A stretch of 64,000 nucleotides of DNA from Streptomyces sp. VRA16 Mangrove soil (GCF_017377775.1 NZ_JAFVLN010000006.1:463668-527667), one strand, 5' to 3'. Shown: positions 1-8,768, counted from the stretch's first letter. The notes: generated from the letters alone by a model not told the origin. Made by a program: numbers and translations.

Positions 1-390
1 GTCGGCATGCAGATCCTGTTCGCGCGCGGCATCGAGCACGGCGTCGAGGCCGAGGGCCTCGACGAGTGGCCCGGCGTCGTCGAGCCGCTCAAGGCCGACG
101 TCGTCCCGCACATGGGCTGGAACACCGTCGAAGCGCCCGCCGACTCCCAGCTGTTCGCCGGCCTCGACGCCGACGAGCGCTACTACTTCGTGCACTCGTA
201 CGCCGTTCAGCACTGGGAGCTGGAGGTCCACAACCCCAACCTGCGAGCGCCCAAGGTCACCTGGGCCACCCACGGCGAGCCGTTCGTCGCCGCCGTCGAG
301 AACGGCGCGCTGTGGGCGACGCAGTTCCACCCCGAGAAGTCCGGCGACGCCGGAGCCCAGCTGTTGAAGAACTGGATCGGAAGCCTCTAA
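1..390 (+). CDS. hisH: Imidazole glycerol phosphate synthase glutaminase subunit HisH (3' part)
   Basis: C-terminal 129 residues of HisH, a class I glutamine amidotransferase. It hydrolyses glutamine and channels ammonia to HisF in histidine synthesis. The window opens inside the nucleophile elbow: the first residues read VGMQILF, so the catalytic Cys of the usual GxCxGMQ motif lies just outside. The other two triad residues are visible as His and Glu in QFHPEKS near the C terminus. The frame is open from base 1, so the ATG at base 7 is internal and not the start. The gene is followed 3 bp later by priA, and hisF lies further down the same operon. Identification is firm; only the 5' end is missing. 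Confidence 0.96.
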   Translation, partial: VGMQILFARGIEHGVEAEGLDEWPGVVEPLKADVVPHMGWNTVEAPADSQLFAGLDADERYYFVHSYAVQHWELEVHNPNLRAPKVTWATHGEPFVAAVENGALWATQFHPEKSGDAGAQLLKNWIGSL

Positions 391-393
391 GCC

Positions 394-1134
394 ATGGCCC
401 CTTCTGTTAACCACGCGCTCGAACTCCTCCCCGCGGTCGACGTCCGTGACGGCCAGGCGGTCCGCCTCGTCCATGGCGAGTCCGGCTCCGAGACCTCCTA
501 CGGATCCCCCCTGGAGGCCGCCCTCGCCTGGCAGAACGCCGGTGCCGAGTGGCTGCACCTGGTCGACCTCGACGCCGCGTTCGGCACCGGCGACAACCGC
601 GCGCTGATCCGCGAGGTCAGCCAGGCCATGGACATCAAGGTCGAGCTGTCCGGCGGCATCCGCGACGACGACACGCTCGCCGCCGCCCTCGCCACCGGCT
701 GCACCCGCGTCAACCTCGGCACCGCCGCCCTGGAGACCCCCGAGTGGGTCGCCAAGGTCATCGCCGAGCACGGCGACAAGATCGCGGTCGGCCTCGACGT
801 GCGCGGCACCACGCTGCGCGGCCGCGGCTGGACCCGCGACGGCGGCGACCTGTACGAGACCCTTGAGCGTCTCAACGCCGAGGGCTGCTCCCGCTACGTC
901 GTCACCGACATCGCCAAGGACGGCACGCTGCAGGGCCCGAACCTGGAGCTCCTGAAGAACGTCTGCGCGGCCACCGACCGCCCGGTCGTCGCCTCGGGCG
1001 GCGTCTCCTCCCTCGACGACCTGCGCGCCATCGCCGAGCTCGTGCCGCTGGGCGTCGAGGGCTCCATCGTCGGCAAGGCGCTGTACGCCAAGGCGTTCAC
1101 CCTGGAGGAGGCGCTGGAGGCGGTCTCCGTATGA
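394..1134 (+). CDS. priA: Bifunctional HisA/TrpF phosphoribosyl isomerase PriA
   Basis: A 246-residue (beta/alpha)8 isomerase. PriA of actinomycetes isomerises both ProFAR (histidine pathway) and phosphoribosyl anthranilate (tryptophan pathway). Visible marks are the N-terminal LLPAVDVRDG, with the first catalytic Asp, the central VVTDIAKDGTLQGPN, with the second, and the phosphate-binding VASGGVSS and GSIVGKAL segments. The start at 394 gives about six residues more than the usual N terminus, so a slightly later start is possible. It sits between hisH and the RidA gene, with a 4-base ATGA overlap to the latter. No separate trpF is present with the trp genes at 8.7-15.1 kb, which fits a dual role here. 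Confidence 0.95.
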   Translation: MAPSVNHALELLPAVDVRDGQAVRLVHGESGSETSYGSPLEAALAWQNAGAEWLHLVDLDAAFGTGDNRALIREVSQAMDIKVELSGGIRDDDTLAAALATGCTRVNLGTAALETPEWVAKVIAEHGDKIAVGLDVRGTTLRGRGWTRDGGDLYETLERLNAEGCSRYVVTDIAKDGTLQGPNLELLKNVCAATDRPVVASGGVSSLDDLRAIAELVPLGVEGSIVGKALYAKAFTLEEALEAVSV

Positions 1135-1547
1135 CCTCCTCCGGTGAGGTGCGGCGGATCTCCTCGAACGTGCCGTTCGAGGAGACCGTCGGGTACTCGC
1201 GCGCGGTGGAACTGCCCAACGGCCTGGTCCTGGTGTCCGGCTGCACGTCCGTGGTGAACGGCGCGATCGACGCCGGCACCCCGTACGAGCAGACGGTCAA
1301 CGCCTTCCAGGTCGCCTTCGATGCCCTGGAGACCCTGGGCCTGGGCCGCGACGCCGTCGTCCGCACCCGCATGTACATCACTCACGCGCGGGACGTGGAC
1401 GAGGTGGGCCGTGCCCACAAGGAGCTGTTCGACGCAGTCCGCCCCGCCGCGTCCATGCTGATCGTCTCCGGCTTCATCGACCCGTCGCTGGTCGTCGAGG
1501 TCGAGGTCGAGGCGTACCGCCAAGAAAGGGGTGAGGGCACGTCATGA
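1131..1547 (+). CDS. RidA/YjgF family protein
   Basis: A 138-residue protein of the RidA (YjgF/YER057c/UK114) family. Its best known members are homotrimeric deaminases that destroy reactive enamine/imine intermediates made by PLP enzymes. Family features seen are the central VVRTRMYITHARD segment, RPAASML with the conserved Arg expected to bind the carboxylate, and the ending VEVEVEAYR. It overlaps priA by ATGA and hisF by 4 bases, so all three should be translated together. Placement inside the his operon suggests a task linked to histidine or tryptophan intermediates, but which substrate it acts on cannot be read from sequence. Confidence 0.88.
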   Translation: MTSSGEVRRISSNVPFEETVGYSRAVELPNGLVLVSGCTSVVNGAIDAGTPYEQTVNAFQVAFDALETLGLGRDAVVRTRMYITHARDVDEVGRAHKELFDAVRPAASMLIVSGFIDPSLVVEVEVEAYRQERGEGTS

Positions 1548-2299
1548 GCCTCGCCGTACGCGTCATCCCCTGCCTCGACGTCGACAACGGCCGCGTCGTC
1601 AAGGGCGTCAACTTCCAGAACCTGCGCGACGCGGGCGACCCCGTCGAGATGGCGAAGGTGTACGACGCCGAGGGCGCCGACGAGCTGACGTTCCTGGACA
1701 TCACCGCCTCCTCCGGCAACCGCGAGACCACGTACGACGTGGTGCGCCGCACCGCCGAGCAGGTCTTCATCCCGCTCACGGTCGGCGGCGGCGTGCGCAC
1801 CGCCGAGGACGTCGACAAGCTGCTGCGCGCGGGCGCGGACAAGGTCGGCGTGAACACGGCGGCGATCGCCCGCCCCGACCTGATCCGCGAGATCGCCGAG
1901 CGTTTCGGCCGTCAGGTGCTCGTCCTGTCCGTGGACGCGCGCCGAACGGAGTCGGGTTCCTTCGAGGTCACGACCCACGGCGGCCGCAAGTCCGCGGGCA
2001 TCGACGCCGTCGAATGGGCGCACCAGGCCGCCGAGCTGGGCGCGGGCGAGATCCTGCTCAACTCGATGGACGCCGACGGCACCAAGGACGGCTACGACAT
2101 CGAGATGATCGAGGCCGTGCGGGGGCACGTCTCGGTGCCGGTGATCGCCTCCGGCGGGGCCGGGCGGCTCGAACACTTCGCGCCCGCCGTCGCGGCGGGC
2201 GCCGACGCGGTGCTCGCGGCCTCCGTCTTCCACTTCGGTGATCTGCGCATCGGCGAGGTCAAGTCGTCGCTGCGGGCCGCCGGGCACCCCGTGCGCTGA
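1544..2299 (+). CDS. hisF: Imidazole glycerol phosphate synthase cyclase subunit HisF
   Basis: A 251-residue TIM barrel that condenses PRFAR with ammonia from HisH to give imidazole glycerol phosphate and AICAR. Both catalytic Asp segments are present: VIPCLDVDNGRVVKG at the N terminus and LLNSMDADGTKDGYD in the second half. The phosphate-binding TVGGGVR and VIASGGAG loops are intact, and the length is normal. The ATG overlaps the stop of the RidA gene by 4 bases (translational coupling). It is the last gene of this his segment; a hairpin follows at 2335-2364. Confidence 0.96.
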   Translation: MSLAVRVIPCLDVDNGRVVKGVNFQNLRDAGDPVEMAKVYDAEGADELTFLDITASSGNRETTYDVVRRTAEQVFIPLTVGGGVRTAEDVDKLLRAGADKVGVNTAAIARPDLIREIAERFGRQVLVLSVDARRTESGSFEVTTHGGRKSAGIDAVEWAHQAAELGAGEILLNSMDADGTKDGYDIEMIEAVRGHVSVPVIASGGAGRLEHFAPAVAAGADAVLAASVFHFGDLRIGEVKSSLRAAGHPVR

Positions 2300-2334
2300 G
2301 CGCCCCCGGCTGTACGGGAGCACAGTGTCGTAGG

Positions 2335-2364
2335 GCACCGGCTGGGTCCTGGCCCAACCGGTGC
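2335..2364. terminator. Hairpin after hisF
   Basis: Arms GCACCGGCTGGG (2335-2346) and CCCAACCGGTGC (2353-2364) pair at 11 of 12 positions around a 6-base loop. No T tract follows, which is usual in Streptomyces. Its position 35 bp after hisF fits a terminator. It also covers the most upstream in-frame ATG (2361) of the next gene, which argues for a later start there. Confidence 0.55.
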
Positions 2365-2399
2365 TGCGCCGCGGGCCGTTCCTGCCTACCGTGGCCCGA

Positions 2400-4361
2400 G
2401 TGACCGCGAGAGCCGTGCTGTTGCTGACCGCCGCCGCGTACGAGGCCGACCCGCAGGGCCCCGGCGTCGACGCCGGGCTCGTGCTGCGGGCCGCGGCGGC
2501 GGCCGGGCTCGACACGCGGGCCCTGGACGACGCAGGGCGCGCGGGCCTGACCCGCTCCGCGGACGGACGGCTGCGCCTGCCCGATCCGCGCGCCCGGTAC
2601 ACGGCGGAGCCACCCGCCCGCCGCAGGGCCGCGCACCGGTGCCTCTCCGACGCCGCGACGGGGGAGCGGCAGCGGGTGGCGGGCCTGCTGCACCGGGCGC
2701 TCGCGACGCCGTGTCCCGACGAGCGGCTCGGCACCGAACTCGCCGCCGCCGCACGGCAGCCGGGCCCGCCCACGGGGGAGCGGGCCACGGCCGCCGCGCT
2801 CGCCGCCGGGCTCACGGCGGACCCTGCGGTGCGCGCCGAGCGGCTGGTCACCGCGGCCGAGCTGTTCCGGCGCGCGGGGCGGTTCGCGCGGGCCCGTGAA
2901 CTCCTCGACGGCGTAGGCGAGTTGGCGCCGCCCTCGGCGGTGCGCGGGTACGCCGCGCTGGTGCACGGACTGCTCGCCCTGCGCGACGGCCCGGTGGCCG
3001 ACGCCCGGGAGTCCCTGCTGCTGGCCGCCGCGCTCTGCGCCCCCGGCCCGGCCCTCGATGCCCGCCTCGCGGCCGCGGAGGCGGCCTGGGCGCTCGGTGA
3101 CGCGCAGGGGTACCGGGAGGTCGTCGGGGTGCGGGGCGCGCCGCCGGGACCCGGCGCCGTGCTCGACTACCGCCTCGGCATGTCCGCCTCGCTCGGCGAA
3201 CGGTTCCGGGCCGGACGCGCCGCCCTGACCCGGGTCGTCGAGCGGGCCGCGAGCCGGGCGGAGGACGAGCCCGCGGCCCTGCTGCGGGCCGGGGCCGCGG
3301 CCCTCGTCGCCGGGAACATCGAGGCCGCCTGCCGGATCGGCGCCGGCGCGCTCGCCGCCGCCCGCGCCCGGGACGCCGGAACCGACGTGCCGCGCGCCCT
3401 GGAACTGCTCGCGTACGGCGAACTGCGCGCGGGCCGCCACGCGCGGGCCAGGGCCCACGCGGAGGAGGGCCTGCGCACCGCCCGCGCCACCGGCCAGCGC
3501 AATCTCGTCGCGGGTCAGCACGCGGTCCTCGCCCTCGTCGCCTCCCTCGACTCCGACGCCGGTACCGTCGCGCACCACGCGGACGCCGCCCAGCACATCG
3601 CCGCCCGGCACGGCCTCGTCCAGACCGAGACCCTCGCCCAGTGGGCGCTCGCCCGCGCCGATCTGGCACGCGGCCGGGCCGCCGAGGCGGTGGCCAGGCT
3701 CGGCCCGCTCGTCGCGCCGGGGCCGCGACGCGGGCACTTCGCGGTACGGATGCTCGCGGTGCCCTGTTTCGTGGAGGCGGCGGCGCTCGCCGGTGAGCCG
3801 GGCGGGGCGCGGGCGGCCGTCGCCGAGTTCACGGTGTGGGCCGAGCGCGGGTACGACCCGCAGGCCCCCGCCCAACTCGCCCGCTGCAGGGCCCTGTTCG
3901 ACCCCTCCGACGAGCTGTTCGGCGCGGCCCTGGACCGTCACGACCGCGCGGGCGGCGACTTCGAGCGGGCCCGCACCGCCGCCCTGTACGGCAAGTGGCT
4001 GCGCCGCACCCGTAGGCCCGCCCGCGCCCGTGCGCTGCTGCGCGACGCCCTGATCGCCTTCGAGCGGTGCGGCGCCGCGGTCTGGGCCGCGCAGACGGCG
4101 GCCGAGCTGCGCGCCACCGGAGAGGCCCCGGCCGGTACCCAACCCGCCGGTGAGCTGGGGGAGTTGACGCCGCAGCAGCTGCGCATCGCCCGCTGGGTCG
4201 CCGAGGGTGACACCAACCGCGAGGTGGCCCGCCGGCTTTCGGTCAGCCCGCGGACCGTCGACCACCATCTGCGCAATGTCTTCGCCCGGCTCGGTGTGCG
4301 CTCCCGTGTCGAGCTGGCCCGGCTCGTGCACCGCGCGGAACGGCCGGCCGCCACCCTCTGA
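2400..4361 (+). CDS. LuxR-type transcriptional regulator with helical repeat N-terminal part
   Basis: About 653 residues. The last 65 form a LuxR/GerE helix-turn-helix (LTPQQLRIARWVAEGDTNRE, then SVSPRTVDHHLRNVFARLG). The rest is Ala/Arg/Leu-rich and looks like stacked alpha-helical TPR-like repeats. It resembles the C-terminal two thirds of LAL regulators, but I see no Walker A or B, so the ATPase part is missing. The in-frame ATG at 2361 lies in the preceding hairpin. GTG at 2391 or 2400 is preferred, and a TACCGT -10-like hexamer at 2387-2392 would make a leaderless transcript starting at 2400. The ligand and target genes are unknown. Confidence 0.72.
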   Translation: MTARAVLLLTAAAYEADPQGPGVDAGLVLRAAAAAGLDTRALDDAGRAGLTRSADGRLRLPDPRARYTAEPPARRRAAHRCLSDAATGERQRVAGLLHRALATPCPDERLGTELAAAARQPGPPTGERATAAALAAGLTADPAVRAERLVTAAELFRRAGRFARARELLDGVGELAPPSAVRGYAALVHGLLALRDGPVADARESLLLAAALCAPGPALDARLAAAEAAWALGDAQGYREVVGVRGAPPGPGAVLDYRLGMSASLGERFRAGRAALTRVVERAASRAEDEPAALLRAGAAALVAGNIEAACRIGAGALAAARARDAGTDVPRALELLAYGELRAGRHARARAHAEEGLRTARATGQRNLVAGQHAVLALVASLDSDAGTVAHHADAAQHIAARHGLVQTETLAQWALARADLARGRAAEAVARLGPLVAPGPRRGHFAVRMLAVPCFVEAAALAGEPGGARAAVAEFTVWAERGYDPQAPAQLARCRALFDPSDELFGAALDRHDRAGGDFERARTAALYGKWLRRTRRPARARALLRDALIAFERCGAAVWAAQTAAELRATGEAPAGTQPAGELGELTPQQLRIARWVAEGDTNREVARRLSVSPRTVDHHLRNVFARLGVRSRVELARLVHRAERPAATL

Positions 4362-4481
4362 GCACCCCGTCCACCACATCGTTTCCTTCTGGGGGCTGGA
4401 GACCGACCAGACGGTATGTCATTCTGCGGGCTCCGGGGCCGGGCTGCCGCGCCCCGGCGCGAGCCGAACCGTGGAGGACCG

Positions 4482-5681
4482 ATGCCCGCGCACCTCGTAC
4501 GCCCCAGGCCCGTCACCACCCCCGCCGCGGTGGGTGTGCTGCGCCGCGCGGCGCTTCCGCTCCTCGGCCGGCTGCCCCTGCTCGCCGACCGGCTGACGGC
4601 CGAACTGGCGGCCGAGGAGCCCGCCTACCGCGCCGCGATCGAGACCGACCCGGCCGGAGTGCGCCGGGAGGTGCGGCGCTCGCTGCGGCACAGCGTCGGC
4701 TCGCTGCTCGACCCCGCGGGCTCGCGCGCGGCCGCCCGCGCCTGCTCGGCCCGGATCGGCGCCGACCGCGCGTCCGACGGCATGCCGCTCGACGCCGTCC
4801 TGCACGCCTTCCGGCTCGGCGGCGCCCTGGTCTGGCAGGCCCTGGTCGACGAGGTGACGGCCCGGCACCCCGAGGACGCCCACCTCCTGGTCCATCTCGC
4901 CGCCGACGTGTGGAGCTTCGTCGACGAGCACTGCACCTGCGTGGCCGACGCCTACCGGCGCGCCGAGCACGAGCTGACCCGGCGCCGCGAGGACCGGCGC
5001 CGGCTGCGCGTCGCCGCCCTCCTCGACGGCTCCACCCGGATCGCCGAACTGCCTGATGTGGCCGCCGAGTTGGAGCTGCCGGAGCGGGGCAGGTACGCGG
5101 TGGTGCTGGTCGCGGGCGGCCGGGGCGTGCTGCCCGGCGGGCTGCGGGCGGTGTGGCACCCGGGCCCCGACGGGCAGTGCGGCATCGTCCTCCTCGCCGG
5201 CCGCACGAGCGCCGCGCTCGCCGCCGCCTGCCGGGAGTCGACGGCCCGCACGCCGGGGCTGCGGATCGGGATCAGCCCCGCGGTCGAGGGGCTCACCGCG
5301 ATCGGCGCCGCCCGCCGCCTCGCCGGGACCGCCCTGCGGATCTGCCCCGCGGCCGGCGGCACGGTCCTGCTCGACGAGGATCTGCCCGCCGCGCTCGTCG
5401 CCGCGACCCCCGTGCTCGGCCGCCTCCTCGCCGACCGGGTGCTCGGCCCGCTGCTCGCCCTGCCGCCCGCTGACCGCGACGTCCTGCTCGACACCCTGAC
5501 GGTCTGGCTGGACTGCGACGGCTCGGCCCAGCGCGCCGCCACCCGCCTCTACTGCCACCGCAACACCGTCCTGAACCGGCTGCGGCGCTGCGAACAGCTC
5601 ACGGGGCTGAGCCTGACCCGCCCGGGCGACCTGGTGGAACTCGGCCTCGCCCTGAGCGCCCACCGGTTGCGGCGCCCCTGA
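4482..5681 (+). CDS. PucR/CdaR-type helix-turn-helix regulator
   Basis: A 399-residue regulator of the PucR family. The C terminus has the family's helix-turn-helix (LDCDGSAQRAATRLYCHRNT followed by VLNRLRRCEQLTGLSL). The N-terminal half matches the helical RsbRD-like sensor region of many Streptomyces members (VLHAFRLGGALVWQALVDEV). ATG 4482 is chosen because GGAGG at 4473-4477 sits 4 bases in front of it; an ATG at 4416 has no such site. It stands alone between the LuxR-type gene and the palindrome at 5731. The ligand is unknown. Confidence 0.8.
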   Translation: MPAHLVRPRPVTTPAAVGVLRRAALPLLGRLPLLADRLTAELAAEEPAYRAAIETDPAGVRREVRRSLRHSVGSLLDPAGSRAAARACSARIGADRASDGMPLDAVLHAFRLGGALVWQALVDEVTARHPEDAHLLVHLAADVWSFVDEHCTCVADAYRRAEHELTRRREDRRRLRVAALLDGSTRIAELPDVAAELELPERGRYAVVLVAGGRGVLPGGLRAVWHPGPDGQCGIVLLAGRTSAALAAACRESTARTPGLRIGISPAVEGLTAIGAARRLAGTALRICPAAGGTVLLDEDLPAALVAATPVLGRLLADRVLGPLLALPPADRDVLLDTLTVWLDCDGSAQRAATRLYCHRNTVLNRLRRCEQLTGLSLTRPGDLVELGLALSAHRLRRP

Positions 5682-5730
5682 CGCCCAGGACGTCCTGCCC
5701 TCGGGCGGCGCCGGTCCGGCCCCGGCGGTC

Positions 5731-5776
5731 ATGAAAGAAAAGTTGCACAAATCTTATTGCGCAACTTTTCTTTCAT
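5731..5776. promoter_or_regulatory. Long palindrome upstream of the ArsR-type gene (likely operator)
   Basis: Left arm 5731-5750 (ATGAAAGAAAAGTTGCACAA) and right arm 5757-5776 are reverse complements at 19 of 20 positions, with a 6-base spacer; the outer 16 positions match perfectly. It is strikingly A/T-rich against the surrounding DNA. It ends 15 bases before the ATG of the ArsR-type gene, so it is well placed to be that protein's own operator, controlling itself and the MFS gene behind it. An mRNA hairpin is an alternative. Confidence 0.75.
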
Positions 5777-5791
5777 ATCTAAGGTCGAAGC

Positions 5792-6367
5792 ATGACCGAG
5801 TCACGCCGCATCGAGGACCTGGCCACCCTCAAGGCCTTCGCCCACCCCTTGCGCATGAAGCTCTACGGAGCCCTGAAGCTGCGCGGCGCCGCCACCGCCT
5901 CGCAGCTCGCGGACGACCTCGACGACGGCACGGCCGTCTCCCTGATCAGCTACCACCTGCGCAAGCTGGCCGAGCGCGGCCTGATCGTGGAGGCCGAGCG
6001 GGAGGGCGGCGACGGCCGGGAGCGCTGGTGGACGGCCGCGCAGGAGTCGCTGACCATCAACAGCTCCGACTTCCGGGACACCCCGGAGAGCGCCGCGGCG
6101 CACACCGCCCTCTCCCGCGTCATGTACGACGAGCGGCGCGACCACTACCTGCGCTTTCTCGAGCAGCGCGCCGGCTGGAGCGAGGAGTGGCAGGACGCGC
6201 ACGACAGCTCCGACTTCCTGGCCCGGCTCACCCCCGGCGAACTCAAGGAACTCACCGCCGAGTTGCACGCCGTCGTCACCCGCTACGTCGAGCGCGGCAA
6301 GGCCGCGGACCCCCAGGGCCGCGAGACCGTCGGCGTCCACCTGTACGCGTTCCCGATGAGAGGCTGA
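5792..6367 (+). CDS. ArsR-like winged-helix transcriptional regulator
   Basis: A 191-residue regulator with an N-terminal ArsR-type winged helix (residues about 8-75: LKAFAHPLRMKLYGALKLRG, SQLADDLDDGTAVSLISYHL, RKLAERGLIVEAE). The longer C-terminal half has an aromatic DHYLRFLEQRAGWSEEW segment that probably forms the effector or dimer part. I see no metal-binding Cys pair, so it is more likely a drug or small-molecule sensor than a metal sensor. The MFS gene starts 5 bp after its stop, giving a regulator-exporter pair. The palindrome at 5731-5776 is the probable binding site. Confidence 0.86.
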   Translation: MTESRRIEDLATLKAFAHPLRMKLYGALKLRGAATASQLADDLDDGTAVSLISYHLRKLAERGLIVEAEREGGDGRERWWTAAQESLTINSSDFRDTPESAAAHTALSRVMYDERRDHYLRFLEQRAGWSEEWQDAHDSSDFLARLTPGELKELTAELHAVVTRYVERGKAADPQGRETVGVHLYAFPMRG

Positions 6368-6372
6368 CCACG

Positions 6373-7701
6373 ATGACACTCGCTCCGCTCACCGCAGGTC
6401 GTCGGTACAGCGCCGTGTCGTTCCTGTTCTGGCTGCCGACCGGCCTCTCCATCCCCGTACAGGTGCTGCTGCTGACCGAGCGCGGGGTGTCGCTCGCGGC
6501 GATATCCGCCCTGTTCGCCGTGCACTCACTGACCGCAGCCGCCCTGGAGCTGCCCACCGGCGGGCTCTCCGACGTCCTCGGCCGCCGCGCCGTCCTCGCC
6601 GCCTCCGGCGTGCTCACCGTCGTCGCCCTCGCCCTGATCGCGACCGGCACCGCGGTCTGGGTGCTGGTCGTGGCCATGGCGCTCAAGGGCACGGCCCGCG
6701 CCCTCAACAGCGGCCCCGCGGAGGCCTGGTACGTCGACACCGTGCACGCCCACGAGGGCCCGGACGCCGAGCTGCGCACGGGGCTCGCCCGCGGCGCCGC
6801 CGCCGGTGCCGCCGCGCTCGCCATCGGCACCCTGTGCGGCGGCCTCGGCCCCTGGCTGCTCGGCCTCGGCAGCGACCCGGGCGCCCGCTTCGAGAGCGCC
6901 GTCGGCGTCCCCGTGCTCGCCCTGCCGCTGCTGGTCGGCGCCGTCATCAGCGTGTTCTACGTCGGCTACGTCTGCGTCGCCCTGCCCGAGCCGCCGCGCC
7001 CGGCCACCACCCTGCGCCAGGTCATCGGCGGTATCCCCGCCACCGTCACCGGCGGCATCCGGCACACCGCCCGCGACGGCCTCGTACGCCGCGTCGTGCT
7101 GACCGCCGCGGCCACCGGCAGCGCGCTCGGCGTCGTCGAACTGCTCACCCCGGGCCGCGCCGCCGACCTCAGCGGCACCGCCGACGGCGGCGCCGTGCTC
7201 TACGCGGCGCTGTCCTGCGCCGGATTCTGCGGCACCGCCTTCGGCAACCGGCTCGCGCCCCTGGCCGCCCGTCTCACGGGCAGCGGCGAGCGGGCCGTCC
7301 TCACGGGGGAGTGCACCGCCGTCCTCGGCCTACTGCTGCTCTGCGTCACGGCGGCGACGGACCTGGCCGCCCTGGCCGCGCTCGGCTATCTGCTGGTCTA
7401 CGTGGGGCTCGGCGCGACCGGACCCAACGTCAACGAGTTCCTGCACCGCCGCACCGACAGCTCCGCCCGCGCCACGGTCCTGTCCGTCCAGTCCCTCGCC
7501 CTGCAACTGGCCGGAGCCGTCTTCGGCATGATCGCGGGCGCCCTGCCCGCGGGAGCGGTGGCCTGGCTGCCGGGAGTCGCGGGTCTGGTCGCCGGGGCGC
7601 TGCTCTGGACGCGCCGCGCCCCGGCCGCGCCCCCGGCCTCGACTCCCGTACCGCGTACGGAGAATCAGGGGGCTACAGCCCCAGCTCCTTCGTCTCGCTG
7701 A
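6373..7701 (+). CDS. MFS transporter (probable drug exporter)
   Basis: A 442-residue membrane protein with about 12 predicted transmembrane helices. The MFS loop signature between helices 2 and 3 is present as LPTGGLSDVLGRRAVL, and GDxxGRR-like spacing places it in the drug:proton antiporter part of the superfamily. It follows the ArsR-type regulator by 5 bp and should share its transcript. The frame is open back to 5731, but the ATG at 6373 begins the recognisable N terminus. Its 3' end overlaps the convergent gene on the other strand by 29 bases. The substrate is unknown. Confidence 0.85.
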   Translation: MTLAPLTAGRRYSAVSFLFWLPTGLSIPVQVLLLTERGVSLAAISALFAVHSLTAAALELPTGGLSDVLGRRAVLAASGVLTVVALALIATGTAVWVLVVAMALKGTARALNSGPAEAWYVDTVHAHEGPDAELRTGLARGAAAGAAALAIGTLCGGLGPWLLGLGSDPGARFESAVGVPVLALPLLVGAVISVFYVGYVCVALPEPPRPATTLRQVIGGIPATVTGGIRHTARDGLVRRVVLTAAATGSALGVVELLTPGRAADLSGTADGGAVLYAALSCAGFCGTAFGNRLAPLAARLTGSGERAVLTGECTAVLGLLLLCVTAATDLAALAALGYLLVYVGLGATGPNVNEFLHRRTDSSARATVLSVQSLALQLAGAVFGMIAGALPAGAVAWLPGVAGLVAGALLWTRRAPAAPPASTPVPRTENQGATAPAPSSR

Positions 7702-8308
7702 GCCGCTCCACCGCCGCCTTGTCGCCCTCCAGCTCCACGTCCGCCGCGGACTGCCGGCCGAACGCGAACATCAGCAGCTCGGCCGGCTCGCCGGTGACCG
7801 TGACCACCGGAGTGCCCTTGTGCGCCACCGCCGTCTGCCCGTCCGGGCGGCGCAGCACCAGGCCGACGGGCGCCTTGCGGCCCATCATCCGGGCCATCCG
7901 CTCCAGGCGTGACCACAGCACGTCGGAGAAGACCGGGTCGAGCTCGCGCGGCGACCAGTCGGGCTGCGCGCGCCGCACGTCCTCGGCGTGGACGAAGAAC
8001 TCCACCGCGTTCGACGCCTCGTCGACCTGTTTGAGGGAGAACGGCGAGAAGCGCGGCGGGCCGGTGCGGATCAGCTGGATGAGCTCCTCGTACGGCTTCT
8101 CCGCGAACTCCGCCTGCACCCGGTCGAGCCGTGACTGGAGCTGCTTGATGAGAATCCCGCCCGCCGCGTCGGGGCGCCGCTCGCGCACCACCACGTGGGC
8201 CGCGAGATCGCGGGCGGTCCAGCCCTCGCACAGAGTGGGGGCCTCGGGGCCCGCCGCCTCCAGAAGGTCCGCCAGAAGGAGTCGTTCACGCTTGGCATGG
8301 GTCGACAT
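7673..8308 (-). CDS. TIGR03085-type DinB/maleylpyruvate isomerase N-terminal-domain protein
   Basis: A 211-residue protein of the actinobacterial TIGR03085 family, which has the mycothiol-dependent maleylpyruvate isomerase/DinB four-helix fold. The start LLLADLLEAAGPEAPTLCEG and WTARDLAAHVVVRERRPDAA contains the metal-ligand type His; NAVEFFVHAEDVRRAQPDW supplies further His/Glu. The C-terminal part (VTVTGEPAELLMFAFGRQS) matches the small MDMPI C-domain. It is divergent from hisI and convergent with the MFS gene. Family assignment is good; the reaction is unknown. Confidence 0.82.
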   Translation of the reverse strand: MSTHAKRERLLLADLLEAAGPEAPTLCEGWTARDLAAHVVVRERRPDAAGGILIKQLQSRLDRVQAEFAEKPYEELIQLIRTGPPRFSPFSLKQVDEASNAVEFFVHAEDVRRAQPDWSPRELDPVFSDVLWSRLERMARMMGRKAPVGLVLRRPDGQTAVAHKGTPVVTVTGEPAELLMFAFGRQSAADVELEGDKAAVERLSETKELGL

Positions 8309-8391
8309 GGCGCCAGCCTACGACCGGCCGTCCTCGTCCGGACAGTGGACGCGTACCGATGCGACGGGTGTGGCGCGGCACAATGGCACGT

Positions 8392-8757
8392 ATGACCAGC
8401 GAGCCCCCCGCCAGCAACCTCGACCCGGCCGTCGCCGCCCGCCTCAAGCGCAGCGCCGACGGACTCGTCCCCGCCATCGCCCAGCAGTACGACACCGGCG
8501 AGGTGCTGATGCTCGGCTGGATGGACGACGAGGCACTGCACCGCACCCTCACCACCGGACGCTGCACGTACTGGTCGCGCAGCCGCCAGGAGTACTGGGT
8601 CAAGGGCGACACCTCCGGCCACTTCCAGTACGTGAAGTCCGTCGCGCTGGACTGCGACGCCGACACCGTGCTCGTCCAGGTCGACCAGGTCGGCGCCGCC
8701 TGCCACACCGGCACCCGCACCTGCTTCGACACTGACGTCCTCCCCGTGACGAAGTAA
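8392..8757 (+). CDS. hisI: Phosphoribosyl-AMP cyclohydrolase HisI
   Basis: A 121-residue enzyme that opens the adenine ring of PR-AMP, the third histidine step. Metal-binding residues of the family are visible in SVALDCDADTVLVQVDQVG and AACHTGTRTCF, and TGRCTYWSRSRQEYWVKGDT is the diagnostic central stretch. Starts at 8359 and 8383 are also open in frame, but 8392 (ATGACC) gives the usual N terminus of Streptomyces HisI. trpE starts 11 bp after its stop, so hisI and trpE probably share a transcript. This joins the two amino acid pathways that also share PriA. Confidence 0.94.
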   Translation: MTSEPPASNLDPAVAARLKRSADGLVPAIAQQYDTGEVLMLGWMDDEALHRTLTTGRCTYWSRSRQEYWVKGDTSGHFQYVKSVALDCDADTVLVQVDQVGAACHTGTRTCFDTDVLPVTK

Positions 8758-8768
8758 GGTCTGCCGCC

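Noticed and set aside
2259..4379. A 706-codon minus-strand frame opposite the LuxR-type gene
   Set aside because: Gly/Arg/Pro-rich shadow; the plus strand has a clear C-terminal helix-turn-helix.
5731..6372. A start at the ATG in the palindrome for the MFS frame
   Set aside because: That frame crosses the ArsR-type gene in another frame; the MFS protein begins at 6373.
8758..8768. trpE attenuator with a Trp-rich leader
   Set aside because: Only 11 bases lie between hisI and trpE; none of the other trp gaps codes a Trp-rich leader.
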